Source of the DNA: Phocoena phocoena
Lineage: Eukaryota > Chordata > Mammalia > Artiodactyla > Phocoenidae
Reading direction: 5' to 3'
DNA length: 64,000 bases
Assembly: GCF_963924675.1 (NCBI RefSeq)
Contig: NC_089226.1
Coordinates: 46,455,124-46,519,123 of the forward strand
Part shown: positions 22,827-32,999 of the stretch, piece by piece
Layout of the letters: each line of letters opens with the position of its first letter
How positions within the stretch are numbered: the stretch's first letter is position 1
The notes under the pieces: generated by a model
The model's input: only the letters and a program-made list of their open reading frames with translations
Database searches by the model: none
What the model was told of the DNA's origin: nothing
Position numbers and translations under genes: made by a program

Positions 22827-23390
22827 GTATTAGTCAGGGTTCTCCAGATAAACAGACATCTGTTTATACATATATAACAGATATATAAACATATAACATA
22901 TGTTATATATAACATATATAAACATAAAACATATAATGTGTTATATATAACACATGTATCTGTTTATACATATATCTCCAGATAAACAGACATCTGTTTA
23001 TACATATATACACATATATCTATTTTTATATATATATATACAAAGCGAAATTTATTTTAAGGAATTATGGAGACTGACAAGTCCAAAATCTGCATAGTAG
23101 GACGGCAGATTGAAGACCCAGGGAAGAGTCAGTGTCATAGTTCAAGTCCAAATGCTGTCTGTTGGCAACATTCCTTGCTCAGGAGAGGTCAGTGTTGTTC
23201 TATTAAGGCCTTCAACTGCTTGGACTAGGCCCATCCACACTATGGAGGGCAATCTACTTTACTCAAAGTCCACTGATTTAAATATCAATCACATCCAGAA
23301 AACACTCACACAGAAACATCCAGAGGATGTTGACCAAATATCTTGGCGCCATGGCCCAACCAAGTTGACACATAAAATTAACCTCACAGG
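22827..23390 (-). mobile_element. LTR-type repeat, reverse orientation, with expanded AT core
   Basis: It starts 'tattagtcagggttctccag' and ends 'aagttgacacataaaatta' plus 'acctcacag', the reverse of a TG...CA repeat common in mammals that I take to be MaLR/ERVL-like. The same family is at 48785-49278. The region 22840-23040 is an AT-rich expansion with a 35-nt direct repeat. The frame 23110-23400 lies inside it. Confidence 0.6.
22842..23040. repeat. AT-rich expansion with 35-nt direct repeat
   Basis: A 35-nt segment at 22842-22876 recurs exactly at 22976-23010, 134 bases downstream. Each copy holds the inverted repeat ataaacaga / tctgtttat. The sequence between consists of TATA/ACATAT palindromic units. 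Confidence 0.9.
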
Positions 23391-23634
23391 AAGTGGGTAG
23401 CAGATTTCACCCCTAATTCATAGAATCAAAATTAGACAAAGAGGGTTTTATGGTGTGTATAACATTATTCAGTGACAGTGCCTGAATAGGTTTCAGGTCT
23501 CTGTGCTTTGCTTTTGTTAATTTTGCCTGTAAAGTACTTGGGATGTAGTAGTTAAGTAAGTAACATTCTTGAGTCACTGGTGGTGAAAGAAATTTAATGC
23601 TTTTATGTAGTATGTGGCAGTGTACTGAACAATG

Positions 23635-24300
23635 GGAGATTCAATCACTGAACACCTGGTTTGGGCCAAGATGTACCCTAGCACTGGAAATACAGAGCTA
23701 AATTAAATACGTGCTCTGCCTTCAAGAAACTGTTTTCTAATTGGAACACAATACTATAAAATAATTATTTTACTGGAGATGTAGATACAGTATATTTTGA
23801 GCATAGGAGAAGCACCTAAGTTGTTCTAGGGGAACAGGGAATGCTCTCCAGAAGAGGCAGATTTGAGCTGAGACTTGAAAGATGCCAGTTGGTAGAATGC
23901 CAAGTAGGGAGGAGATCTCTGGGGAAGAAGGTAACAGTATTCACGGTCATGGAAGCGTGACAGATACAACACATGTTCAATAATTTATACCTGTTCTGGA
24001 TGGATAGAGGAAGATGTGACGGTTTAGTGGGAGATGAAGCTGGTTAGGGAGGCAGGGGCCATATCTTGAAGCCTGTATGTCATACAAGGTAATGTAGAGA
24101 TTATTCTACTGGTAATGAGGTTTTGAGCAGGGAACTGATATGATTAAATTTGAGTGTAAGGATATTTTGTTGGCAATGTGGAGGGTGAGTGAAAAGTGTT
24201 GAAGACTAGAGGTTAAGAGATGATAGTTAAATAGTCAAGGAGAGAGAAGATGAAAGAACCTAGTCTAGAATAACATCGGTGTAGATGAAAACAGAGAACA
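23635..24300 (+). mobile_element. L2 LINE fragment
   Basis: Successive L2 phrases: 'gaacacctggtttgggccaa', 'ctctccagaagaggcagatt', 'tgagctgagacttgaaagat', 'catatcttgaagcctgtat' and 'gggaactgatatgatt'. No coding frame remains. Confidence 0.75.
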
Positions 24301-24599
24301 TGATATACGCCAAAATTTGGTGGTGGTGGGGGATTGAGAAGCAATAAGACTAGATGATTTATTTATTGGCTATAGTCATAAGAGAGAGGTGAATGACTCC
24401 AGGGTTTGTCTCTACAAGAAAATTAAGGAATGTAGGATGAGGAGGAAGGTGAGGTAGAAAAGGAAAACAAAAAAGAAGTTAGTTTAATTTTGATTGCTAA
24501 ATTTGAGGTACTTGGGGAGCATCTAGATGTTTAAAATTCATAAATATGTGGAAAGTAAACAACACACTCCTAAATAACCAATAGATAGAAGAAGAAACT

Positions 24600-25045
24600 C
24601 ACACTCAAACTGACATTTGTGTCAGTTTTTTTTTAAACTGACACAAATGTTTGTAACAGGTTTATTTCCAATAGTCACAACCTAGAAATAACCTAAAGAC
24701 CCATAAAGAGACGGATAAGTAAATCAACAGTGGCATATCCAAAGATAAGAATATTACTCAGAAAAAAAAAAGAGATGAGCTACCCATATCTCAAAATCAT
24801 AACAGAACATGAAGGAAATCAGAAAAAAATAAACAGTTTATTATTCCAATCATATAAATACAAAAAGATGCAAAGGTTATCTATTGTAAGGGAAAGTAAA
24901 CCAATGGTTACCTGGAGAAGTGGGAAAGGTAAGAAGAAGAGACATGAAGTAAATGACAGATGTGGTCATTATCAGGACTAGGGTGATGTTTTCAGAGGTT
25001 CATACCTATGTCAAAACTTATCAAACTGTACACTTTGAGGGAGTC
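24600..25045 (+). mobile_element. Old L1 3'-end fragment
   Basis: The wording 'tttccaatagtcacaacct', 'agacccataaagagacggat', 'atattactcagaaaaa' and 'ccaatggttacctggagaag' follows the ORF2 end and 3' UTR of an L1M element. The frame is destroyed. Its left end is marked by a 16-bp hairpin. Confidence 0.75.
24613..24650. repeat. Perfect 16-bp inverted repeat with T6 spacer
   Basis: The arm acatttgtgtcagttt at 24613-24628 is followed by six T and its exact reverse complement at 24635-24650. Confidence 0.97.
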
Positions 25046-25079
25046 TACCCTCCCTCTACTCAAACTGTATGCTCTAAGG

Positions 25080-26515
25080 GAAATTAGAAAACACTCTGAG
25101 ATAAATGAAAATGAAAACACAACATACCAAAACTTATGGAACGCACTAAAGCAATGCTCAGAAGGAAATTTATAGCTGTAAACACCTATATTAAAAAAAA
25201 GGAAAATCTCAAATCAATAATGGAAACCTCCATTTTAAGAATAAATTTAACAAAATGTGCAAACTTGCACAGTTACAAATCATTGTTGAAAGAAAATTTT
25301 AAAGTCCTAAATAAATGGAAAGACATTTTTTGTTCATAAATTGGAAATTTTAATATTGACATTACTCCACAAAATGATCTACAGGTTCAATGCAATAACT
25401 ATCAAAATCCCAACGTCTTTTTTTTTTTTTGTAGAAATGGACAAGGTGATCCAAAATTTCACATAGAATTGCAAGGACTCTCACCTAGCCAATACAATTT
25501 TTTTCTTTTCTTGAAAAAATAAAATTGGAGAAAGCACACTTCCCAGTTTTAAAATAGTACAAGGCTACAGTAATCAAGACAGTAAGGTAATGGCACAGGG
25601 TTAGACATATAGATCAATGGAATAGAATTGAGAGTCCAGAGATAAACCGTTACTTTTATGGTAAATTGATTTTTGACAATGATGCCAAGATAATTCAACA
25701 GGAGAAAAATAGTCTTTCCAACAAATGGTGCTGGGACAACTAGATATTCACATGAAAATAATGAAGTTGAACACTTCCCCTACCTCACGCTATGTACAGA
25801 AATTAATTCAGGGCTTACCTGGTGGCGCAGTGGTTAAGAATCTGCCTGCTGACGCAGGGGACGAGGGTTCGAGTCCTGGTCTGGGAAGATCCCACATGCC
25901 GCGGAGCAACTAAACCCGCATACCACAACTACTGAAGCCCGTGCACCTAGAGCCTGTGCTCTGCAACAAGAAAAGCCACTACAATGAAGAGTAGCTCCGC
26001 TCGCCGCAACTAGAGAAAGCCTGTGCACAGCAATGAAGACCCAATGCAGCCAAAAATAAATGAATAAATTTATTTTAAAAAATAATTCAAAAGGGATCAT
26101 AGATCTAAATGTAAGAATTGTGTGCTATAAAAATCTTAGAAAAAAGCATAGGCTTAAGTCTTCATGTTCTTGGATTAGACAATGGATTTTTAAGTATGAC
26201 ACCAAAACAAAAGCAAAAAAGGAAAAGAAGAAAGGTAAAGTGGACTTCATTCATACTAAAAAATTTTGTTCTTCAAAGGATAGTATCAAGAAAGTGAGAA
26301 GGCAACCAATAGAATGGAAGAAAAGATTTGTAAATCATATATAATATATAAATCCATACCCCAAATCCAGAATATGTGAAGAACTCTTACAACTCAACAC
26401 TATAAAGGCAAATAACCTACCTTAAAAATGGCCAAAGGATTCGAGTAGACATTTGTCCAAAGATACACATATGACAAGCACATGAAGAGATGCTCAGTAT
26501 CATTAATCATTAGCG
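25080..26515 (+). mobile_element. Old L1 ORF2 fragment, interrupted by SINE
   Basis: ORF2-derived text: 'taccaaaacttatggaacgc', 'agaaggaaatttatagctgt', 'atatagatcaatggaataga', 'caacaaatggtgctgggaca', then after the SINE 'atcatagatctaaatgtaag' and 'acatttgtccaaagatacac'. Frames 25136-25339 and 26060-26344 are its decayed pieces. It is an upstream segment of ORF2 relative to the piece at 24600, yet lies downstream of it. Confidence 0.85.
25811..26080 (+). mobile_element. CHR SINE, long-body older subfamily, inside L1
   Basis: The head 'gggcttacctggtggcgcag' with B-box-like 'gggttcgagtcc' (about 25865). The tail has AAATAAAT units. Short target duplication: attaattca (25802-25810) and ataattca (about 26082-26089). 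L1 text continues across the insertion. Confidence 0.92.
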
Positions 26516-26519
26516 GTGT

Positions 26520-27455
26520 TAGCAGGTCTTTTGTGGCGCCTCATCCAAGAAACATCACCTTTCCCTTTACACTCCTCCAATTTTCCAGCAATTTTGTAAT
26601 CTCAAACTGTATATTTAGACTCTTGTGGAAATAGAGTGTATTTTTTCTTAACTGAACACTGAAAAAACATATGATTAAGGATAGAGAAGCCTCAGTAGTA
26701 ATATGTTCATAAAATATTTGAGTTTAAAATGAATCCAAAGCCTTTGCACAGGTAAAGAATTAGAACTTTTTGAGTTGAAGGGGATCGGGAGAACTGGAAC
26801 TGTGTAAGGAGAAGGGAAGGGTGTGCACACTGGGTCCCACCAGAATGGGGACCTTTCCTTTCCTTTCGCCTCTCGCTAAGGCTTCCTCTGGCACTGTGAG
26901 GAGAGCTGAGGATTAGAGAAAAGACAGATGTTGTCCTTGACCTCAAGGAGCTTACAGTGCTGTGGAGGAGACAAACTTGAAGACAGATAATAGAGTAAAA
27001 TGGATAAGGTTGTGACTGGGGAGTAAATGAAGTACTGGGAAAGTTAGACACCCGTACTGTACACTCCTGAACCAACACACGGGCGGCCGTCTTGGCTTGA
27101 TTCCGATTGGTTGATTGCAATCGGCATGGGTGAGCCCAGTGCACTGAGGTGTCCTGATAACTTACGTGGCAAAAATGATTGTTTGGCCAAGGCTCAGATA
27201 TGCAGGCATGGAAGAGGGGTTATACAATTCCTTTTTTCAGACGGAGCCTCTTCAGGTTGGACTTTGGGTGATAAGACTGAAGCTTGTGTTCAATATCCCA
27301 GAATCCCCTGGGAATTCTTCCATATCTAACCCTGTTTGTTTTCTTCTTTTAACTGATATCCTTAGAAATTAGGATTTTAGTTTTTACTAGATCGTTTTGC
27401 ATGTTGCCTATAGGTTGCTTTGCCATGGATCTTAAACTGCCTTATTTTTATTTCA
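26520..27455. other. Unassigned, apparently unique sequence
   Basis: 26880-27110 includes L2-like phrases ('gttgtccttgacctcaagga', 'gcttacagtgctgtggagg'). The rest is unrecognised. The minus frame 26707-27144 (145 codons) spans the L2-like part and is not convincing. Confidence 0.35.
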
Positions 27456-27471
27456 TCAAAATGTATACTCT

Positions 27472-27682
27472 GGGCTTCCCTGGTGGCGCAGTGGTTGAGA
27501 GTCCGCCTGTCGATGCAGGGGACACGGGTTCGTGCCCCGGTCTGGGAAGATCCCACATGCCGCGGAGCGGCTGGGCCCGTGAGCCATGGCCACTGAGCCT
27601 GTGCGTCCGGAGCCTGTGCTCCGCAACGGGGGAGGCCACAACAGTGAGAGGCCCGCGTACCGCAAAAAAACCCAAAAAAACG
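27472..27682 (+). mobile_element. CHR SINE, young short-body subfamily
   Basis: Perfect 12-bp target duplication (aatgtatactct) at 27460-27471 and 27683-27694. Intact A box 'tggcgcagtgg' and B box 'gggttcgtgcccc'. The tail is A7 CCC A7. It is one of the most complete copies here and a good example of the young subfamily. Confidence 0.97.
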
Positions 27683-27699
27683 AATGTATACTCTTATAG

Positions 27700-27870
27700 A
27701 CCACTGCCTTTCAATCACTAACATGCATAGGAGTCACCTGGGGGTCTTGTTAACTGTAAATTCTAATTAAGTAGGTCTGGGATGAGGCCTGAGAGTCTGC
27801 TCTTCTAACAAGCTCCCAGGTGATGCTGGTTCCTACTGTCCGTGGGCCACACATTGCTTGTGAGCCAAGA
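27700..27870 (-). mobile_element. Ancient MER5/hAT-type fragment
   Basis: Phrases 'catgcataggagtcacctgg', 'ggtcttgttaactgtaaatt', 'gagtctgctcttctaacaag' and 'ctcccaggtgatgctggttc' follow the mammal-wide MER5-like text, opposite in orientation to that at 17450. Confidence 0.6.
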
Positions 27871-27884
27871 CCAATCTTTAATAT

Positions 27885-28080
27885 TTTAACATTTACAAAG
27901 CGCTTTAATACCTTCCATCTTAAGCAATATTTAAAATAACCCTGTGAGGTAGGGAGGGGATGGTTATTATTATTCCCGTTGTATCGATAACAGATGTAAA
28001 CTGAGCACATGCTGGCTAGCCAGAGGAATCTAGAAAGCACCCTACCTGGAACTCAGCCTCGGACTGTCTGATTCCTTCAT
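27885..28080 (+). mobile_element. MIR SINE
   Basis: MIR wording: 'taaaataaccctgtgaggta', 'gtatcgataacagatgtaaa', 'ctacctggaactcagcctcg'. Confidence 0.6.
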
Positions 28081-28259
28081 AGCAGATACGGTACCCCCTT
28101 AATCAGCTATGATCGCTGGTGACAAGAACTGTGCCTCAGTCATCACCGTGTCCTCTGAAGTTTCTAATGTGATGTTTGGTAGATGGCAAGCATTTGATGA
28201 TGGTTTATTCCACAGTTCATTTTTATCTCCCAGTAGCAACTATGCAATGTTCTGGCTGC

Positions 28260-28410
28260 TTTGTTTCATATGTATTAACATAGTCCTCACACTAACTCTC
28301 TCAGAGTTATGATCTGCACTGTACAGTGGAGAAACTGAGGCTCAGAAAGTAGAGTGACTTGCCCAAGACAGAAGTGGGGAAAAAAAGGAGTTTAAATCCA
28401 TGTGTGCCTT
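28260..28410 (+). mobile_element. MIR SINE fragment
   Basis: 'agtggagaaactgaggctca' followed by 'gagtgacttgcccaagacag' is the MIR core. Confidence 0.65.
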
Positions 28411-28622
28411 CTAAAGGGGCCCATGGTGTTTCATTTTATTTTTAGTGATGAAGTTGTGCATGTATCATACAGTGAAGAAATGCTTCTCCATCAGCTCTTT
28501 ATTACTGATATGCAGGTTGTCAAAACTCTTTAGAAACTTGATCGTGAGAATGAGAGTTGATCTGCCCAAGACCTTTGAAGATGAGAAGAGCTGTTCTCAT
28601 TTTCCTGCTGCATATCCTCACA

Positions 28623-28854
28623 GCTGTTGCAACCTCTATCCGCAGCTTTACACCAAATGACGGAGGATAATTGATGGAGTCGGAGGTCTCTGTCTATAAA
28701 GGAAATACGCTTGTTCTGATGTCCTCGCTATGTTATGCATTTGCTTACATTTTAAACCAAAGATTTAGTCAAGAAATAGTGCAGAGTCCTGTTAGTGCTT
28801 CTGAAGAAAGTCTGAATAGATATTTGGAAAAGAATTTTATGCCATGGACTCAGT
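28623..28854 (+). other. Possible exon-like segment (low confidence)
   Basis: A pyrimidine-rich run ending 'gctgcatatcctcacag' at 28622 could be a splice acceptor and 'actca|gtaagtatttg' at 28854 a splice donor. All three frames have a stop near the start, but an ATG at about 28674 opens 60 codons through to a stop just past the donor. The predicted peptide has no domain I recognise. It could be a 5' or noncoding exon, or chance. Confidence 0.15.
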
Positions 28855-28921
28855 AAGTATTTGACTTTTTTTACTTTGTGAGCGAGCCAAAGTTCCTTAC
28901 AGAGGAGGGTCTGAAGATGAG

Positions 28922-29294
28922 GGTTTTTTTAAAATTCAATTTAATTAATTAATTTAGCTGCGTTGGATCTTCATTGCTGTGCATGGGCTTTCTCTAGTTG
29001 TGGCGAGCGGGGTCTACTCTTTGTTGCAGTGCGTGGGCTTCTCATTGCGGTGGCTTCTCTTGTTGCAGAGCACGAGATCTAGGCGCGCAGGCTTCAGTAG
29101 TTGTGGCACGTGGGCTCTGTAGTTGTGGCTAGTGGGCCCTAGAGCGCAGGCTCAGTAGCTGTGGTGCATGGGCTTAGTTGTTCTGCGGCATGTGGGATCT
29201 TCCCGGCATGTGGGATCTTCCTGGAGCAGGACTCGAACCCATGTCCCCTGCATTGGCAGGCGGATTCTTAACCACTGTGCCACCAGGGAAGTCC
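28922..29294 (-). mobile_element. CHR SINE, long-body older subfamily with internal tandem duplication
   Basis: Target duplication ctgaagatgag is at 28911-28921 and 29295-29305. Near the head, 'gcatgtgggatcttccc' followed by 'gg' is repeated as 'gcatgtgggatcttcctgg' (about 29187-29223). This is the longest CHR copy in the window. Confidence 0.94.
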
Positions 29295-29334
29295 CTGAAG
29301 ATGAGTTTTTAAAAATGACATTCTCATCCGGGTT

Positions 29335-29915
29335 GACTCATTAGTGTGGCCTGTTGAAAACATGACTGTAAATTCTTTCACATAAAAGGTGAGGTCTAGG
29401 TCCCCTGTCCTTGAATCTGGGTGACTTGTGACTGCTTTGACCAGTAGAAAACAGCAGAAATGAGGCTGTATGACTTCTGAGGCTAAGTCATAAAAGGCCA
29501 TGCAGTTTCTGCCTTATTTACCTGATCAATCCTGCTTGGAGCCCAAGCCACCAGGTAAAAAGTCCAACTACCCTGAGGCAGCCATGTTGTGAGGAACTCA
29601 AGCCATGTAAAGACGTGTATAGGCATTCTGGTTGACAGTCCCAGCTGGGTCCAGCCTTCAAGTCATCCCAGCCTGGGTACCAGACACATGAGTGAAGAAG
29701 CCTCCGGATGACTCAGTTCTCCAGCCACAGGTGCATCCTTTGCTATTTGCATCCCAGATGAGGCCTCAGACATTGTGGAGCAGAGATAAGCTATCCTCCC
29801 TATACTATGTCCTAAATCATGACCCATGGAATCCACAAGCATAATAAAATGGTTTTTGTATTATACCACAGAGTTGGGGGTGGTTTGTTATACATCAGAA
29901 GATAACTACAGCAAT
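29335..29915 (+). mobile_element. MLT1-type (ERVL-MaLR) LTR
   Basis: The internal text 'tgtgactgctttgaccag', 'gcccaagccaccaggtaaaa', 'ccagacacatgagtgaagaa' and the end 'aataaaatggtttttgtatt' plus 'gttgggggtggtttgttata' match MLT1 LTRs. AATAAA lies at about 29843. No internal gag or pol was seen, so it is solo or truncated. Confidence 0.8.
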
Positions 29916-29916
29916 C

Positions 29917-31075
29917 AGTCAGAACTCTTCGGGTTGCAAGTGATAAAAGCACAACTCAAATTAGCTTAGGAAAAAGAGAATCTGCTGGAAGGTACTAGAG
30001 TGTGGTGGTAGCCATGAGCCTGTGCTTTGCAGATCACCTGTGGGAGGAGCGTGATTGACCCATGGTCCCAGCGGCTGCACGCTGAGATCCATCACTGTGT
30101 TCACACTGAGTCCAAGCTCCTCACAAGCTTAGGGGTGCCAGATTTAGCAGATAAAAATATGGGATACCCATTCAAGATTTGGACATATGTATACTAAAAA
30201 TAACTCTTTGTATCTGAAATTCAAGTTTAACTGGGTGTCCCATATGAATTGGGCAACCCTACACAAGCTGTGTAGTGACTGGATGTGGTGGGATTCTGTG
30301 GTGGGCTGCTCTTGGGAGACACAGGAACCCTCTGATTCGTGACTTTGGCTCAAGGATTCTCCATCAGACTTGCTGAACTTCTTAGAGCTTTACTGCCGTC
30401 CAAGACTATCCCCCCGTTTTTCTCTTCACAAAGTTTAGACTTGCATCTTGGTCTGAGGAGGTCTCTCAGTATCCTCTGTCTCCCTCCACGTTTTCCCACA
30501 CAGGCACCTTCCCTAATCAATGCCTTGCCCTTCTAATCTCATTTCAGAACTTACTTCTCATAGGACCCGAAATAACACAGGAAACTTGCATGAATGAAAG
30601 AAGTTTGAGTAACCAAATCACAGGCAGAGCTGTGATGCAGCTGAGCACCAGGAACCTGAAAGCCTCCATTTCCCTTTCTAGTGCTTTCTTCTGCTTCTCT
30701 CTGTCCATCCATTCATTCTTTCACTCCACAGACTGGCTTCCTTCATGGAAACTCCCAAGTTCCACATCCTATAACTTTCACCATCAGAGGGATGTTTACT
30801 CTCTTCCTTGCTTTTAGTTTGACAAACTGAGGGAAGGGCTCCGATTGGCCTGGCTTGGGTTAGGTGCCCACTTCTGGATCTATCAACGATGGCCAGGGGT
30901 GGGGTCTGTAAGAACAGAGATTCCTGTGCAAATCACATGGTTGCAACTGGGGGAAGAACTATTCCCCCAAAGAGAGGATTGGATAGACAATATCATAGGT
31001 GAGTGTCCACTTTACACCCTGATCTACTGCGTAATGGCAGCCGAACTTACTGGGATACATAAAACTCCAGAGTTA
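29917..31075 (+). mobile_element. Old mammalian repeat (unnamed), split by palindromic MITE
   Basis: The text 'actcttcgggttgcaagtga', 'aactcaaattagcttaggaa', later 'gattggcctggcttgggtta' and 'gtgcaaatcacatggttgca' runs in the same order as a repeat I have seen in other mammals but cannot name. Open frames 30339-30536, 30590-30817 and 30845-31081 fall in it. Confidence 0.4.
30131..30263. mobile_element. Palindromic MITE relic
   Basis: Left end 'ggggtgccagatttagcag' and right end 'gaattgggcaaccct' are imperfect reverse complements, as are inner blocks ('atatgggatacccat' versus 'actgggtgtcccatat'; 'tgaaattcaagtttaactgg'). This layout, with the whole element close to an inverted repeat, fits an old DNA-transposon MITE. 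Confidence 0.6.
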
Positions 31076-31139
31076 AACTAATGGTTGATTGAATCGATTA
31101 AATGTTGGGAACTGAATTTCCACAATGTACCACGGAGAA

Positions 31140-31360
31140 TGTGTGGTAGAGGCTTTAGGTATATTATTTCTTTATAATCTTTGTAACAGACTCAGGAGGT
31201 AGAGTTATTATTCCTTTCTTACAGATAATATTCTGAAGCTCAGAATATTAAGTAACTTACTCAAGGTCATTCACTTAGTAAACAGCCAGGAGCTAGGATT
31301 TAAAACCAGATCTTGATCTCCCCAGGTCTTTCCACTACTCTTAGCTGGTTATTCAGTATT
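31140..31360 (+). mobile_element. MIR SINE
   Basis: MIR core: 'tataatctttgtaacagact', 'acagataatattctgaagct', 'agtaacttactcaaggtcat' and 'aggatttaaaaccagatctt'. Confidence 0.7.
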
Positions 31361-31499
31361 AATTGGAGCCAGTAAAGGGGTAATTGTATTTTCACCTTTA
31401 CAAAACATTGCTTTGGTGTGGTATGAGCATAACTTCAATTTTTATTTTCTTGTGTGAAAAATTACCTTTTTTATTCCATTTTAAAAATTTAAGAATATT

Positions 31500-31640
31500 T
31501 GAATGAACTTACTATGTGCTCTGCCACTGTCTGTAAGAAAGACAAATAGGAATAAAACTGGTCTCTGGGCTCAAAGGCGCTTAACAGTCTAAGATAAGGG
31601 TAGACAGTGAGCATGGTGTATAGACATGTTTATAAATAAA
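31500..31640 (+). mobile_element. L2 LINE 3' fragment
   Basis: 'gaacttactatgtgctctgc' followed by 'tggtctctgggctcaaaggc' and 'gcttaacagtctaag' matches the L2 3' text, interrupted by the SINE on its right. Confidence 0.55.
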
Positions 31641-31650
31641 ACAATGAGAG

Positions 31651-31969
31651 GGACTTCATTGGTGGCACAGTGGTTGGGAATCTGCCTGACAATGCAGGGG
31701 ACACAGGTTTGAGTCCTGGTCTGGGAAGATCCCACATGCCGTGGAGCAACTGAGCCCGTGCACCACAACTACTGAGCCCACGAGCCACAACTACTGAAGC
31801 CTGCGCACCTAGAGCCCGTGCTCCGCAACAAGAGAAGCCACCACAATGAGAAGCCCGCGCACCACAATGAAGAGTAGTCCCTGCTCGAGCCTCAACTAGA
31901 GGAAGCCCACACACAGCAACGAAGACCCAATGCAGCCAAAAATAAATAAATAAATTCATTAAAAAAAAA
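31651..31969 (+). mobile_element. CHR SINE, long-body older subfamily
   Basis: The head 'ggacttcattggtggcacag' has a changed A box. The body is the long form and the tail AAATAAAT then A9. Target duplication aatgagag is at 31643-31650 and about 31969-31976. Confidence 0.93.
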
Positions 31970-31979
31970 TGAGAGGATG

Positions 31980-32800
31980 TTAGGGTCAGGAGCGTGCTAA
32001 GTGTGGGATGGACATCAAACTCTCCATTGTTCCTGTTGAACCACTTGGTTTTCCAGAACTTTAAACAACTCAGAAAAATGATATTTATATTTGGAAAATA
32101 TTTTCTGGTTTTTACACGTGGCCCAGGATACTATCCATTATGTTCCATTCTCTGCACACTACTTAAACATTTGCAAAAGAATGGATAATAATAACACACC
32201 ATATAGGATTTACTCTATTACTTTGCTTGATGCTTTACATATTTATCACATTATCGCGTTTAATCCCTATAGGGGTCCGGCTGGGTAGAGGAAGCCCAAA
32301 CAGGAAACAGAAGTCTGCCAAGTAGAGGAAACAGATATTGGTGTTTGGGCTTCTGAGGTGGCTGGAATGTATGGGGCAGGGTCCTGGAGAGGAGGACACT
32401 GCAGAAAAGGAGCTTTAGAAATATGCATAGAGAATCTCTTGGGTCTTTGCCTGAATACCAGTTTGCTTTTGTGCAGGATAAGACCCCAGAAGTCCTGGCA
32501 GAGAAAAATACCTGAGGAGCAGAGAGCTGAACAGAGACTCCAGAGGTCACACAGTGCTTGTGTGACTGCTGGACATGTTGGACTTTCAACCATTCTGAGA
32601 GAAGTGATGTCATGAAAACTCAGGGAATTTAGTTGAGACATCAAGAGGCCGTGTTTTAGGAATAACGATTGCGTCCTGTAGTTAGGGCAACTCCAGATGG
32701 ATTCTAACAACATGCAAAACCAAGTCTCAGCAGGATCAAGATGATCTGCTAGTAACTTAACCGCCTGCTGACACAAAACTCCACACTCTTCAAAGGAAAA
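31980..32800. other. Unassigned sequence with MIR remnant
   Basis: The passage 32220-32290 ('gatgctttacatatttatca', 'gcgtttaatccctatagggg') is a MIR remnant. A 195-codon minus frame (32267-32854) begins inside the Tigger terminal repeat and has no recognisable domain. I treat it as chance. Confidence 0.35.
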
Positions 32801-32999
32801 TACAGTAAGTCCCTTACATATGAATGAGTTCCGAGAGCGTGTTTGTAAGTTCAATTTGTTCGTAAGTCCAACAAAGTCAGGCTAGGTACCCAACTAACAC
32901 AGTCGGCTATATAGTACTGTACTGTAATGGGTTTATAATACTTTTCACACGTATAATACATGACAAACAAACAAACAAAAAATAAAGAAAACATTTTAG

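Noticed and set aside
32267..32854. 195-codon minus-strand frame, the longest in the window
   Set aside because: It starts inside the Tigger terminal repeat, crosses a MIR remnant and has no recognisable domain. Chance is the simplest explanation.
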